A stretch of DNA of 64,000 nucleotides from Phascolarctobacterium sp. ET69 (GTDB lineage: Bacteria > Bacillota > Negativicutes > Acidaminococcales > Acidaminococcaceae), in contig NZ_JAMBLR010000001.1 in assembly GCF_023336935.1 (NCBI RefSeq), positions 310,001-374,000 on the forward strand, written 5' to 3'. Shown here in pieces: positions 1 through 8,847 of the stretch. The translations under genes were made by a program, and so were the position numbers. The notes under the pieces were generated by a model. The model was not told the origin of the DNA. It ran no database searches and was given only the letters and a program-made list of their open reading frames with translations. The stretch's first letter is position 1. Each line of letters begins with the position of its first letter.

Positions 1-2
1 TT

Positions 3-671
3 ACCACCATTCAGATGGTTGATGTTGCAACCAAATGCGCAATGGGGCAGAGCATCCGCGAACAGGGTTACCGCCCGGGCCTGCAGCTCTTCCCGGATTA
101 CTATGCAGTTAAAGCACCGGTATTCTCCTTCAACAAGATGAGCAATGTTGATATTACCCTTGGGCCTGAAATGAAATCTACCGGTGAAGTAATGGCCATT
201 GACTACCAGTATTCGCGCGCACTGTATAAAGCCTGCATTGCTGCCGGCATCAATGTGCCGCATGAAGGCGCTATTCTTATTACCGTGGCCGATATGGATA
301 AAGAAGAAGCCTGCGAAATTGCAGCCGGTTTTGCAGACCTTGGTTATGAAATTGTAGCAACCGGCGGCACCGCGGAATATCTGAACAACCACGGTGTAAA
401 AGTAAGGGTTGCAACCAAAGTAAGTGAAGGCAGCCCGAATATTCTTGATGAAATTAAAGAAGGCCATATCAGTATGGTTATCAATACAACCAACCATGGC
501 CGTGATGCTGAACGCGACGGCTTTAAAATCCGCCGCTCGACGGTTGAGCATGCCATTGCCTGCCTGACATCCCTTGATACGGCACGCGAACTGCAGCATG
601 TAATGAGCGCTATGCGCCGCCGCCGTGTAGTAAGTATTGTTGCTTTGCAGGACCTTTCCTGGGAGGGCTGA
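3..671 (+). CDS. carB: Carbamoyl-phosphate synthase large subunit, C-terminal part (5' end outside window)
   Basis: This is the last ~220 residues of the large subunit that makes carbamoyl phosphate from bicarbonate, ATP and glutamine-derived ammonia for pyrimidine (and arginine) synthesis. The reading frame is open from the window edge (first complete codon at 3), so the gene is cut by the window, not truncated in nature. The visible part covers the end of the second ATP-grasp half (GYRPGLQLF, AVKAPVFSF, LGPEMKSTGEVM) and the C-terminal MGS-like allosteric domain (ILITVADMDK, EIVATGGTAEYL, MVINTTNHGRDAERDGFKIR), the region that binds UMP/IMP-type effectors in this family. pyrK follows 3 nt after the stop, which marks it as the pyrimidine-operon carB. 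Confidence 0.96.
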   Translation, partial: TTIQMVDVATKCAMGQSIREQGYRPGLQLFPDYYAVKAPVFSFNKMSNVDITLGPEMKSTGEVMAIDYQYSRALYKACIAAGINVPHEGAILITVADMDKEEACEIAAGFADLGYEIVATGGTAEYLNNHGVKVRVATKVSEGSPNILDEIKEGHISMVINTTNHGRDAERDGFKIRRSTVEHAIACLTSLDTARELQHVMSAMRRRRVVSIVALQDLSWEG

Positions 672-674
672 TAA

Positions 675-1442
675 ATGCCTAAGAAAATAGTTGAAGCTAA
701 AGTTATTGGGCAGCATGTTTTAAACAATTCAACAAAATTAATAGAAGTTTACGCACCGGAACTGGCAGAACTTGCCGTTCCGGGGCAGTTTGTAAACGTG
801 CAGGTATTTAACTGCACTGCGCCGCTTCTGCGCCGTCCTTTTGGTGTTGCTGCCGTTAATAAAAAAGAAGGCACCATTACCATGATTTACCGCATTATCG
901 GCGAAGCTACCAAACTGCTGGCAGAATATTGCAGCGGCGATAAATTAAGTATTGTGGGCCCGCTTGGGCGCGGTTTCGATATGAACGCGCAGCATCCGCT
1001 CATTGTCGGCGGCGGCCTTGGCCTTGCACCGCTTTTGTTCCTTGCTTCTGCTTTTGGAAAAGGCAAAGCGGAAATTGTTATGGGCGGGCGCTGTGCCGAC
1101 GAATTGTTCTGGACAAAACTCTATGAAGAATACTGCCCGATAATGCACCTGACTACAGATGACGGAAGCTGCGGCACCAAAGGTACGGTTATGGCCGTAC
1201 TGCCGGAACTTCTTGCCAGCGGCAGATATGACGCGCTGTATGTATGCGGCCCTGTGCCGATGATGAAAGCAGTTGCGGAAGCAGCTGAAAAATACGGCGT
1301 TAAATGCCAGGTTTCACTTGAAAAATACATGGCCTGCGGCCTTGGCGCATGCCTGTCCTGCTCTTGCAGCGGCATTGGCAAACGCCTTAAGGTTTGCACT
1401 GACGGCCCGGTATTCTGGGCTGAGGAGGTGGGAGAATGGTAA
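675..1442 (+). CDS. pyrK: Dihydroorotate dehydrogenase B, electron-transfer subunit
   Basis: PyrK carries electrons from the PyrD subunit to NAD+ in the class 1B dihydroorotate dehydrogenase. The 255-residue length is normal. The FAD-binding RRPFGV motif lies near residue 55, the nucleotide-binding [10 protein letters not shown] near residue 112, and the C-terminal cysteine cluster CGLGACLSC plus a further downstream Cys supplies the [2Fe-2S] ligands. The ATG follows a GGGAGGG ribosome site at the end of carB. The 3' end overlaps pyrD by 7 nt, so the two subunits are probably translationally coupled. Confidence 0.97.
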   Translation: MPKKIVEAKVIGQHVLNNSTKLIEVYAPELAELAVPGQFVNVQVFNCTAPLLRRPFGVAAVNKKEGTITMIYRIIGEATKLLAEYCSGDKLSIVGPLGRGFDMNAQHPLIVGGGLGLAPLLFLASAFGKGKAEIVMGGRCADELFWTKLYEEYCPIMHLTTDDGSCGTKGTVMAVLPELLASGRYDALYVCGPVPMMKAVAEAAEKYGVKCQVSLEKYMACGLGACLSCSCSGIGKRLKVCTDGPVFWAEEVGEW

Positions 1443-2401
1443 GCGCAAAATTGTATGACGGACGTCTGGCAGTTGACATTGCCGGTTTGAAAATGCAGAC
1501 TCCGGTTACCACCGCTTCCGGTACTTTTGGCTTTGGCCTTGAATTTACCGATTTTCTGGATTTGGAAAAAGTTGGGGCAGTATGCGTAAAAGGCACAACG
1601 CTTTTGCCGCGCGAAGGCAATAAAGGCCAGCGTGCTGTTGAAACACCTTCCGGCATGCTTAACTGCGTAGGTTTGGAAAACCCCGGCAGCGATTACTTTT
1701 TGAATGAAACACTGCCTAAACTGCGTAAATATGATGTGCCAGTAATTGTAAATATTGCGGCTTCTTCTCCCGAAGAATACGGCGAACTTGCTCATAAGCT
1801 TGATGTTGACGGTGTAGATGCGGTAGAAATTAATATTTCCTGCCCGAACGTTAAACAGGGCGGCATTGCTTTCGGTACATGCCCTGACAGTGCTGCTGCC
1901 GTTGTAGAGCAGGTAAAAAAACATTTTACCAAAACAGTTATTGCCAAACTTTCTCCTAACGTAACCAGCATTACGGAAATGGCACTGGCTGTTGAAAATG
2001 CAGGTACTGATGCAATTTCGTTAATTAATACGCTTATCGGCATGAAGATAGATATTGAACGCAAACGCCCGGTGCTTGGCAATATTACCGGCGGTTTAAG
2101 CGGCCCGGCAGTACGCCCGGTTGCGGTGCGCATGTGTTACGAAGTAGCGCAGAAGGTGCATGTGCCTATTATCGGCATGGGCGGTATCGAAATAGCCGAA
2201 GACGCCGTGGAATTTTTCCTCTGCGGTGCAAGTGCCATTGCAGTTGGTACGGCTAATTTCCGCAATCCCTGCATTGCCGAAACCATCAGCCACGGCATTT
2301 TAGACTATATGAACCGCCACGGCTACAATAAACTTACCGATATGATTGGCGCGGCTCTGCCGGAAGGCAGCTTTGCCCTGCGCAGCGGCAGGAAGGAGTA
2401 A
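1436..2401 (+). CDS. pyrD: Dihydroorotate dehydrogenase B, catalytic subunit
   Basis: This FMN enzyme oxidises dihydroorotate to orotate. At 321 residues it has family-1B length. The catalytic-loop motif [11 protein letters not shown] contains the active-site cysteine that distinguishes class 1 from the serine of class 2 enzymes. FMN phosphate contacts appear as GMGGIE and [12 protein letters not shown]. It has no N-terminal membrane segment, as expected for a cytosolic NAD-linked enzyme paired with PyrK just upstream. Its start lies inside pyrK behind a GAGGAGGTGGGAG ribosome site. Confidence 0.98.
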   Translation: MVSAKLYDGRLAVDIAGLKMQTPVTTASGTFGFGLEFTDFLDLEKVGAVCVKGTTLLPREGNKGQRAVETPSGMLNCVGLENPGSDYFLNETLPKLRKYDVPVIVNIAASSPEEYGELAHKLDVDGVDAVEINISCPNVKQGGIAFGTCPDSAAAVVEQVKKHFTKTVIAKLSPNVTSITEMALAVENAGTDAISLINTLIGMKIDIERKRPVLGNITGGLSGPAVRPVAVRMCYEVAQKVHVPIIGMGGIEIAEDAVEFFLCGASAIAVGTANFRNPCIAETISHGILDYMNRHGYNKLTDMIGAALPEGSFALRSGRKE

Positions 2402-2404
2402 GCT

Positions 2405-3121
2405 ATGCAAAGTGATGAAAGATTAATAGTTGCGCTTGATTTCCCGACTGCTGATTTGGCCAAAAACTGTGTGGAAGAACTTGGCGATTCCGTATGCCAT
2501 TATAAAGTTGGTATGGAACTTTACTATGCCGCAGGCAGTGAAATCATCCGCTTTTTAAAAGAACATAACAAAAAAGTATTTTTGGATTTAAAACTGCATG
2601 ATATTCCCAACACTGTTGCCAGCGCACTGGCTGTGCTTACGGAGCTTGGCGCAGATATGATGAATGTGCATGCCATAGGCGGCAGAAAAATGATGCAGGA
2701 AGCTGTGAAAGCTGTGCATGCCAAAGCTGCTGAACTTGGCAGGCCTGCTCCTAAACTGATTGCCGTAACAATTCTTACCAGCATTAACGAAGAACAGTAT
2801 GCTGACCTTAATTACAAAACAGGCATTGCCGAACAGGTAATCGCTTTGGCAAAACTTGCCAAAGAAGCCGGTATGGACGGCGTTGTTGCTTCTCCGCAGG
2901 AAGCAGCTGCTATCCGCGAAGCGTGCGGCGAAGGCTTTTTAATTGTTACACCGGGAATCCGCCCGGCAGGCAGCGATGTTAACGATCAGAGCAGAATTGC
3001 CACGCCGTCAGGCGCACTGAAAAACGGTTCCACCCATATTGTAGTTGGCAGGCCCATTACGAAAGCTGAAGATAAAAAAGCTGCGGCACAAAGCATTGCA
3101 GCAGAAATAAGAGGTGTATAA
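2405..3121 (+). CDS. pyrF: Orotidine 5'-phosphate decarboxylase
   Basis: PyrF makes UMP from OMP in the last step of de novo pyrimidine synthesis. The 238-residue barrel shows LIVALDFPT at the N-terminus, the catalytic DLKLHDIPNTV motif with the Lys/Asp pair, and the phosphate-binding end IVVGRPITKA. It starts 3 nt after pyrD behind AAGGAGTA. The order pyrD-pyrF-pyrE is typical of Firmicutes. Confidence 0.98.
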   Translation: MQSDERLIVALDFPTADLAKNCVEELGDSVCHYKVGMELYYAAGSEIIRFLKEHNKKVFLDLKLHDIPNTVASALAVLTELGADMMNVHAIGGRKMMQEAVKAVHAKAAELGRPAPKLIAVTILTSINEEQYADLNYKTGIAEQVIALAKLAKEAGMDGVVASPQEAAAIREACGEGFLIVTPGIRPAGSDVNDQSRIATPSGALKNGSTHIVVGRPITKAEDKKAAAQSIAAEIRGV

Positions 3122-3125
3122 ACTT

Positions 3126-3701
3126 ATGATGCAGGAAAAAGAAGTAATGCAATTATTGGAAGAAACCCAGGCAGTGCTGCATGGACATTTTTTACTGACA
3201 AGCGGTTTGCACAGCCCGATGTACGTTGAAAAATTCAATGTGCTGCAGCATCCCAAATATACGGAAATGCTTTGCCAGGAACTGGCAGAACGCTATGCAG
3301 CCGATAATGTGGAGCTTGTTATAGGCCCTATGACCGGCGGCATTCTGCTTGCACATGAAGTAGGCAAGGCTCTTGGCACACGCGCTATTTTTACCGAACG
3401 TGAAAACGGCAAAATGACTTTGAAACGCGGCTTCCAGATTCCGGAAGGTACCCGTGTTTTGATTGTTGAAGATATTGTTACTACCGGCGGCAGCGTAAAA
3501 GAAGTTTTGGACGTTGTAAAAGAACACGGCGGCGTACCTGTTGGTATCGGCCTTTTGGTTGACCGCAGCGGCGGCAAAGTTGATTTTGGCATGCGCACCG
3601 AAGCATTGCTGCACCTGGACGTTCCCACTTACGACCCGAACGACTGCCCGCTCTGCAAAGAAGGCAAACCGTTTACAAAACGCGGACGTACCGGTAAATA
3701 A
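3126..3701 (+). CDS. pyrE: Orotate phosphoribosyltransferase
   Basis: PyrE joins orotate and PRPP to make OMP. The PRPP loop LIVEDIVTTGGSVKE is clear. The C-terminus ends in a CPLCKEGKP motif, seen in the longer clostridial type of PyrE. I chose the ATG at 3126 because AGAGGTG lies about 10 nt upstream; an in-frame GTG at 3114 would overlap pyrF and lacks a good site. It is the last gene of the pyr operon; a strong terminator follows. Confidence 0.96.
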   Translation: MMQEKEVMQLLEETQAVLHGHFLLTSGLHSPMYVEKFNVLQHPKYTEMLCQELAERYAADNVELVIGPMTGGILLAHEVGKALGTRAIFTERENGKMTLKRGFQIPEGTRVLIVEDIVTTGGSVKEVLDVVKEHGGVPVGIGLLVDRSGGKVDFGMRTEALLHLDVPTYDPNDCPLCKEGKPFTKRGRTGK

Positions 3702-3724
3702 AAAATTTAAAATTTAAAAGCTGC

Positions 3725-3763
3725 ATAACAGCGGATGCTTCTTGCGTCTGCTGTTATTTTTTT
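3725..3763 (+). terminator. Rho-independent terminator of the pyr operon
   Basis: A 14-bp stem (3725-3738 with 3744-3757, two G-U pairs) encloses a 5-nt loop and is followed by a run of seven T. It lies 24 nt after the pyrE stop. Confidence 0.92.
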
Positions 3764-3771
3764 GCTATAAT
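3742..3771 (+). promoter_or_regulatory. Putative promoter of the pilD operon, overlapping the pyr terminator
   Basis: TTGCGT (3742-3747) and TATAAT (3766-3771) are separated by 18 bp. The -35 element lies in the descending arm of the pyrE terminator and the -10 directly follows its T-run, leaving about 50 nt of leader before pilD. This is inferred from sequence only. Confidence 0.5.
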
Positions 3772-3827
3772 ATCAGGGTTGCGCTTTCTTTAAAGCAAAA
3801 AATTAAACTTATGGTGATTGAAAAAAT

Positions 3828-4583
3828 ATGTTTTACTGGCTGCTTTTTTATTTTTTTACAGGCAGTGTGCTTGGCAGTTTTTTAAACTTATATGCCTGCC
3901 GTCTGCCGCGTGGGCAATCCGTTGTTGCTGGCAGGTCAGCCTGTGATTCCTGCGGGAAAAAGCTGACGGTAACAGACCTCGTTCCCGTTTTAAGTTATTT
4001 ATTTTTAAAAGGCCGCTGCCGCTATTGTAGAGTTAATTATGGCATCAGCCATTTATTTGCGGAAGTTTTAACTGGTTTGGCTTTTGTTTTATGCGGAATG
4101 CAGACAGAATTCGGGCTTAAATTGCTGCTGCTTTTTATATTTTGCTGTGCAGTTATTTTAATAAGTTTAATTGATTACGAATTGCAAATTATACCTGACA
4201 GCTTAGTGCTTATACTTGCAGCAGGCGGGTTTCTTTACAGCAGTTTGTATTTGCCGGGAGGTTTGCTTAACGGACTTTACGGTTCTGTTTTTGCCTTTGC
4301 CTTAATGCTGGTAATTTTTTTAATCAGCCGCGGCGGCATGGGCGGAGGTGATGTTAAGCTGAGCGCTGCGGCAGGCTTATGGCTTGGTTTTGAAAATACC
4401 GTTATATTTTTATTGCTTTCTTTTATTAGCGGAGGAATTATAAGTATATTGTTAATAATAACAGGTGTAAAAAATAAGCAGGACGCTATACCGTTTGGGC
4501 CTTTTTTATGTGCCGGTGCTTTTGCCGCGCTATTATATGCCGGTTATTTGGCAAATTTTTATTGGAATTTATTTAATTTTTAG
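3828..4583 (+). CDS. pilD: Type IV prepilin peptidase (leader peptidase / N-methyltransferase)
   Basis: This polytopic inner-membrane aspartic protease cleaves and methylates prepilins. The 251-residue protein has the N-terminal cytoplasmic loop with two CxxC pairs (CDSCGKK, CRYCRVN; zinc site) around residues 40-67. The two catalytic aspartates lie in DYELQIIPD and GMGGGDVKL. Most of the rest is hydrophobic helices. It opens a three-gene pilus-assembly operon but no pilin, secretin or PilB/PilC gene is in the window, so its substrates are encoded elsewhere. Confidence 0.93.
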   Translation: MFYWLLFYFFTGSVLGSFLNLYACRLPRGQSVVAGRSACDSCGKKLTVTDLVPVLSYLFLKGRCRYCRVNYGISHLFAEVLTGLAFVLCGMQTEFGLKLLLLFIFCCAVILISLIDYELQIIPDSLVLILAAGGFLYSSLYLPGGLLNGLYGSVFAFALMLVIFLISRGGMGGGDVKLSAAAGLWLGFENTVIFLLLSFISGGIISILLIITGVKNKQDAIPFGPFLCAGAFAALLYAGYLANFYWNLFNF

Positions 4584-4594
4584 GGAAGTTGAGA

Positions 4595-6034
4595 ATGAAT
4601 TACAAAAACTTAAAAGAAAAATTATTGGCTAATAAATTTAAACATATTATTGCTGTTGATATTGCTTCCGATGTTATACGGATTGCGGTTGTAAATTGCA
4701 GTAAACGCATTAATATAGTTGAAAAACTGATATCAAAACAGCTGCCGCAGGAATTGGCAGCAGACGCTTATGTTTTTAATAAAGAAAAACTTGCTGCATT
4801 TATCAACGAAATTTTAAAAGAAGAAAATATCAGTAACGGCGTGCTTGTTTTTACTGCTGGTGCAGATAAAACAGCGTTGCTTAACTTACAGCTGCCATAT
4901 TTAAAAGAACAGGAATTGCGCGAAGCTGCAAAATGGGAAATTATACATGAGCTTGGCAGCAACGCAGAAGAATTTTGTTATGCGGCCGTTTATAACACAC
5001 ATTTAAAAGAAGAACTGAACAGAGTAACGGCCGTAGTTATGCCTGAAAATATTTATCAGGTTATGGAAGAAACGGCTGTAAAAACAGAACTGCCGCTTGG
5101 CGGAATTTTTCTGCGTTCTTTGGGCATTGAACAAACATTTGCCAAAAACTATACCGATTTTTTGTTATGTGATTATCTTGCGGATGATGAATGTGTATTA
5201 ACCGCTTTTGCTGGCGGCATGCCGGTATTACAAAAAACGGTTAATGTGTTTAACAGGGAAAGTTTTGCTGACGAAATAAAAACCGTAATAGCTGCGCTGC
5301 TGGATATTGAATTTAAACAGGTTGTTTTAAATTGTGATGACAGTTTAAAAAGCGATATTCTGTCATCTGAAATTGCATTGCCTGTAATTAAAAATGATAT
5401 TTCACATAGCGTTGGCTTTAACGAATGTTTAAAGGCTGAAAGTTTGCAGCATTTAAATTCTTTTGCGGCTGCAATAGGTGTAGCATTGTGCTTGGCAAAC
5501 AACAGCAAATTTAATTTGGCCGGGCATAATAAAAGCAGTTTCAGTCTGCCAAGGTGGAAAGTATACCGCGGTGCCGCTGTTTTTGCCGTTGTTTTTACGC
5601 TTGCCTTTTGGGCATGGCAATTAGCGGAACTTTTTATAGTGCAGCAGCAGTTAAAAGAAATTGACGGAAAAATTGCTGACTGTGCTGTTTGGCAGCAGCG
5701 TTATGAAGAAAGTGCCGCTTTAAATATGCAGATTAACAGGCGTTTAAAATTTGCTGAAAATATAAAAAAGCAAAATATTACATGGAATGAACTGTTAAAT
5801 GATATCAGCAGCGCCGTACCGCAGGGATGCTGGCTTGAAAGAATTGAGCAGCAGGAAAATAAAAAGCAGCTTACTGTTACCGGTTACGCCGCAAATATTG
5901 ATAAGGCCGTAGAATTTACCGAAATGCTCAACAGCAAAAAAGCCAATCTTAAAACAGAATTAACGGAACTTAAAACAGAAGAACTAAACGGCAAAAAATA
6001 TACTGCTTTTAATGTACTTATAGAAAGAAGGTAA
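4595..6034 (+). CDS. Fused PilM-PilN pilus assembly protein
   Basis: The N-terminal ~290 residues resemble PilM, the cytoplasmic actin-fold ATPase (VDIASDVIRIAVVN at the start; mixed alpha/beta throughout). Residues ~325-350 form one membrane segment (VFAVVFTLAFWAWQLAEL). The last ~130 residues resemble PilN: a short coiled-coil stretch, then a small periplasmic domain (WNELLNDISSAVPQGCWLERI). PilM and PilN are usually separate genes, so at 479 residues this reads as a natural fusion that joins the cytosolic ring to its membrane partner. I chose ATG 4595 behind AGGGA; an in-frame TTG lies at 4589. PilO follows 3 nt later. Confidence 0.78.
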   Translation: MNYKNLKEKLLANKFKHIIAVDIASDVIRIAVVNCSKRINIVEKLISKQLPQELAADAYVFNKEKLAAFINEILKEENISNGVLVFTAGADKTALLNLQLPYLKEQELREAAKWEIIHELGSNAEEFCYAAVYNTHLKEELNRVTAVVMPENIYQVMEETAVKTELPLGGIFLRSLGIEQTFAKNYTDFLLCDYLADDECVLTAFAGGMPVLQKTVNVFNRESFADEIKTVIAALLDIEFKQVVLNCDDSLKSDILSSEIALPVIKNDISHSVGFNECLKAESLQHLNSFAAAIGVALCLANNSKFNLAGHNKSSFSLPRWKVYRGAAVFAVVFTLAFWAWQLAELFIVQQQLKEIDGKIADCAVWQQRYEESAALNMQINRRLKFAENIKKQNITWNELLNDISSAVPQGCWLERIEQQENKKQLTVTGYAANIDKAVEFTEMLNSKKANLKTELTELKTEELNGKKYTAFNVLIERR

Positions 6035-6037
6035 AAA

Positions 6038-6604
6038 ATGCAGGATTTATATCTGCAATTGCAAAATTTAAAACGTACTGATAAATATTGCCTTATTTTT
6101 ATTGCGTCTTTATTTTTATGCCTGGCAATAAAAATTTTAGCCACAGACCCGCTTCAAAATTCCATTAATACAAGCAGAGAACTGCTTGAAGAAAAGCAGC
6201 AGAATCTTAATAATTATCTTGCTTTTGCAGAACAATATGAGGATTACAGCGCGCTGCAAAAACAGCAAAACGAGGCAGCTTTACTGGCAAATGAATTGCT
6301 GCCGCCGCAGATAACAACGGCAGAATTAATTAAAGAATATACTGCGCTTGCCGGTAAATATAACCTGCGTATTGAAAGCATTAAACCTGTTCAGCAGGAA
6401 AAGCAGAAAAAAGAAGCGTATACATCTGTAACGGTAAATATTGTGCTTACCGGCAGCTTTTATAAAGCGGCTGCTTTTTTAGATGATTTGCAGCAGCAAA
6501 AACGCCTTTCTGTACCTGCAAATGTTGTAATTGAACGAAGCAAAAACGGTTTTGCGGGCGATGTTGTTTTAACTGCCAGCCTTACTGCTTATGCTTTAAA
6601 ATAA
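6038..6604 (+). CDS. pilO: PilO-like pilus assembly protein
   Basis: This is a bitopic protein with one membrane helix at residues ~18-34 (YCLIFIASLFLCLAIKILA), a coiled-coil stretch rich in Gln and Glu (~45-85), and a periplasmic domain of ferredoxin-like pattern (~100-188). That layout matches PilO, which pairs with PilN to align the pilus machine. At 188 residues it is of normal size. The call rests on topology and position after the PilM-PilN fusion rather than on strong motifs. Confidence 0.72.
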   Translation: MQDLYLQLQNLKRTDKYCLIFIASLFLCLAIKILATDPLQNSINTSRELLEEKQQNLNNYLAFAEQYEDYSALQKQQNEAALLANELLPPQITTAELIKEYTALAGKYNLRIESIKPVQQEKQKKEAYTSVTVNIVLTGSFYKAAAFLDDLQQQKRLSVPANVVIERSKNGFAGDVVLTASLTAYALK

Positions 6605-6623
6605 AGCAAAGTAATTGAACTGC

Positions 6624-6653
6624 TTGCTATAAGCCTGCTCCAAGTTGTATAAT
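6624..6653 (+). promoter_or_regulatory. Putative promoter upstream of larB
   Basis: TTGCTA (6624-6629) and TATAAT (6648-6653) are 18 bp apart, about 48 bp before the larB start. It lies in the 97-bp gap after pilO, where no terminator hairpin is evident. Confidence 0.5.
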
Positions 6654-6701
6654 TAAATAGTTGGAAGAACTTATTTTTAAGAGTTAAAAGGATTGAAAAC
6701 T

Positions 6702-7457
6702 ATGGGATATAAAGAGCAGACTTATGAATTGCTTAAAGATTTTAAGCAGGGTTTAATTGATGACGAAACATTTTTAAAAAAGCTGCGCAGCAGCGAATAT
6801 ACCGATTTGGGTTTTGCCATGATAGACCACGAGCGCAGTTTGCGCCAGGGCTTTGCCGAAGTTGTTTACTGTGAAGGAAAAACGGCAGAGCAGACGGCGG
6901 CAATTATGAGCAGGCTGGCTGAGGTTCACAGCAATATAATCGGCACAAGGGCAAACGAGGAGAAATTTGCCGCTGTAAAAAAAGCAGTTCCTGATGCGGA
7001 ATATTATAAAGACGCAGGATTCATAAAAATTGAACGCAATCCTCTGCCAAAAGACGAAAAACGTTATATTGCCGTTGTAACTGCCGGTACCAGCGATTTG
7101 CCGGTATCTGAGGAAGCTGCACTTACGGCGGAAATTATGGGCAATACGGTTAAACGCGTGTATGATGTTGGTGTGGCAGGAATTCACCGTTTGTTTTCTA
7201 AAATTGATATTATACGCGATGCCAACGCGGTAATTGTTGTAGCCGGTATGGAAGGCGCACTGGCAAGCGTTGTGGGCGGGCTTGTAGACAAGCCTGTTAT
7301 TGCGGTTCCTACAAGTGTCGGTTATGGAGCAAACTTTAAAGGTTTATCCGCGCTTTTGGGCATGCTGAACAGCTGTTCGGCAGGCGTTGCCGTTGTAAAT
7401 ATCGACAACGGTTTTGGTGCAGGGCGTTTGGCAAGCATTATTAATCATATGAGGTGA
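6702..7457 (+). CDS. larB: Nickel-pincer cofactor biosynthesis protein LarB
   Basis: LarB is the AIR-carboxylase-like enzyme that carboxylates and hydrolyses nicotinate adenine dinucleotide to the biscarboxylated mononucleotide, the first step to the nickel-pincer nucleotide of lactate racemase and related enzymes. The PurE-like C-terminal half is clear: GTSDLPVSEEAALTAEIMGN, VVAGMEGALASVVGG and VIAVPTSVGYG. The N-terminal helix region (TYELLKDFKQG, EVVYCEGKT) is typical of LarB and absent from PurE. ATG 6702 follows AAAAGGA; a TTG at 6693 is in frame. larC follows 4 nt later. Confidence 0.93.
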   Translation: MGYKEQTYELLKDFKQGLIDDETFLKKLRSSEYTDLGFAMIDHERSLRQGFAEVVYCEGKTAEQTAAIMSRLAEVHSNIIGTRANEEKFAAVKKAVPDAEYYKDAGFIKIERNPLPKDEKRYIAVVTAGTSDLPVSEEAALTAEIMGNTVKRVYDVGVAGIHRLFSKIDIIRDANAVIVVAGMEGALASVVGGLVDKPVIAVPTSVGYGANFKGLSALLGMLNSCSAGVAVVNIDNGFGAGRLASIINHMR

Positions 7458-7461
7458 GAAC

Positions 7462-8847
7462 ATGAAAAAAGCACTTTACATAGAAGCATTTTCCGGTATC
7501 AGCGGCAACATGCTGCTTGGCGCATTGATTGACCTTGGCGCTGACGCTGCTTATATAGAAGCAGAACTTAAAAAGATGAACCTTGGAGAATATGAACTGA
7601 TTAATACGCGCGCAGATAAATGCGGCATAAATGCAGCTTATTTTAATGTCAAAATTCCGGGCGTAACGGAAGCAGCCGAAGCAGAAGAAGCACATCTTCA
7701 TGAACATCATGACGGGCATCACTGCCATCATCATGCCCACGGCTGCGAAGGTGAAGAACATCATCACCACCCTCATGAGGAGCATCATTGCTGCCATCAG
7801 CACTGTCATACTGCCGAAGAAGCACATGAACATCACTGCTGCCATGCGCATGAAGCAGGTGCGCACCATCATCATGAACACAGAAATTTTAACGACATCA
7901 AAACTATCATTGAAATTTCAGATTTAAGCACTAATATAAAAGATAAAGCGGTAAATGTTTTCCGTATGCTTGGCCTTGCCGAAGCAAAAGTTCACGGCAA
8001 AAGCCTTGAAGAAGTGCATTTTCATGAAGTAGGGGCAGTTGACACGATTATTGATATTGTCGGCAGCTGCCTGGCTTTGGAAAACCTCGGCATAGAAAAA
8101 ATTTATGTGTCTGAAATTAAAACCGGCTTCGGTTTTGTGCAGTGTGCGCACGGACTGATGCCCGTACCTGCACCGGCAACAGCCGAGCTTTTGGCGCATG
8201 GGCTGCTTTATGCCAAAGGAAACATTGAACGCGAACTGGCAACACCTACCGGAGCCGCATTAATGGCTGCACTTGCCGAACCTTCTGCTGATATGCCTAA
8301 AGGCTTCAGCGCAGAAAAAGTTGGTTATGGCGCAGGAACAAGAAACCTTGAAATTCCTAATGTGCTGCGTGCTACGCTTGGTACTGTTGAAGAAGTTAAA
8401 AGCCACGCTTTAACGGTTGCGGAATGCAATATTGACGACATGAGCGGCGAAGTATGGCCCTATGTGCAGGAAAAATTAATGGCCGCCGGTGCCCTTGATG
8501 CATGGATTACGCCTATAATTATGAAAAAAGGGCGCCCGGCGCAGATGCTTTCAGTTTTAATGCATCCGCAGGACTTGCCTGTGCTTGAAAAAATTATTTT
8601 AACCGAAACCACTACATTAGGCATGCGCTACTATGATGTTGCGCGCCATTGCAGCGAAAGAAGCTTTATAGAGGTTGCACTGCCGCAGGGAAGCGTAAAA
8701 GTTAAATTTTCGCAGGCCGGAGGGCAAATTTTAAACATAGCACCGGAATTTGAAGACTGCCGCAAGCTTGCCGAAGCAAGCAAAATGCCGCTGAAAAAAG
8801 TAATGCAGATGGCTGCGGCCGCTGCGGAGGCTCAGCTTGAACACTGA
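7462..8847 (+). CDS. larC: Nickel insertion protein LarC with a His/Cys-rich segment
   Basis: LarC (cyclometallase) inserts nickel into the pincer nucleotide. The N-terminal IEAFSGISGNMLLGALIDLG and the EEVHFHEVGAVDTIIDIVG block are signatures of the family, as is the C-terminal NIDDMSGEVWPYV. Residues 78-140 form an extreme metal-binding stretch with about 30 His and 7 Cys, likely a nickel store or loading site. In Lactiplantibacillus larC is split and needs a programmed frameshift; here it is a single uninterrupted frame of 461 codons. No larE or larA is in the window. It overlaps the next gene by 11 nt. Confidence 0.94.
   Translation: MKKALYIEAFSGISGNMLLGALIDLGADAAYIEAELKKMNLGEYELINTRADKCGINAAYFNVKIPGVTEAAEAEEAHLHEHHDGHHCHHHAHGCEGEEHHHHPHEEHHCCHQHCHTAEEAHEHHCCHAHEAGAHHHHEHRNFNDIKTIIEISDLSTNIKDKAVNVFRMLGLAEAKVHGKSLEEVHFHEVGAVDTIIDIVGSCLALENLGIEKIYVSEIKTGFGFVQCAHGLMPVPAPATAELLAHGLLYAKGNIERELATPTGAALMAALAEPSADMPKGFSAEKVGYGAGTRNLEIPNVLRATLGTVEEVKSHALTVAECNIDDMSGEVWPYVQEKLMAAGALDAWITPIIMKKGRPAQMLSVLMHPQDLPVLEKIILTETTTLGMRYYDVARHCSERSFIEVALPQGSVKVKFSQAGGQILNIAPEFEDCRKLAEASKMPLKKVMQMAAAAAEAQLEH

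Noticed and set aside
7441-7927. Long Met-rich and Ile-rich frames over the larC His-rich segment on either strand
   Set aside because: They are shadows created by the repetitive CAT/CAC codons of the His tract.
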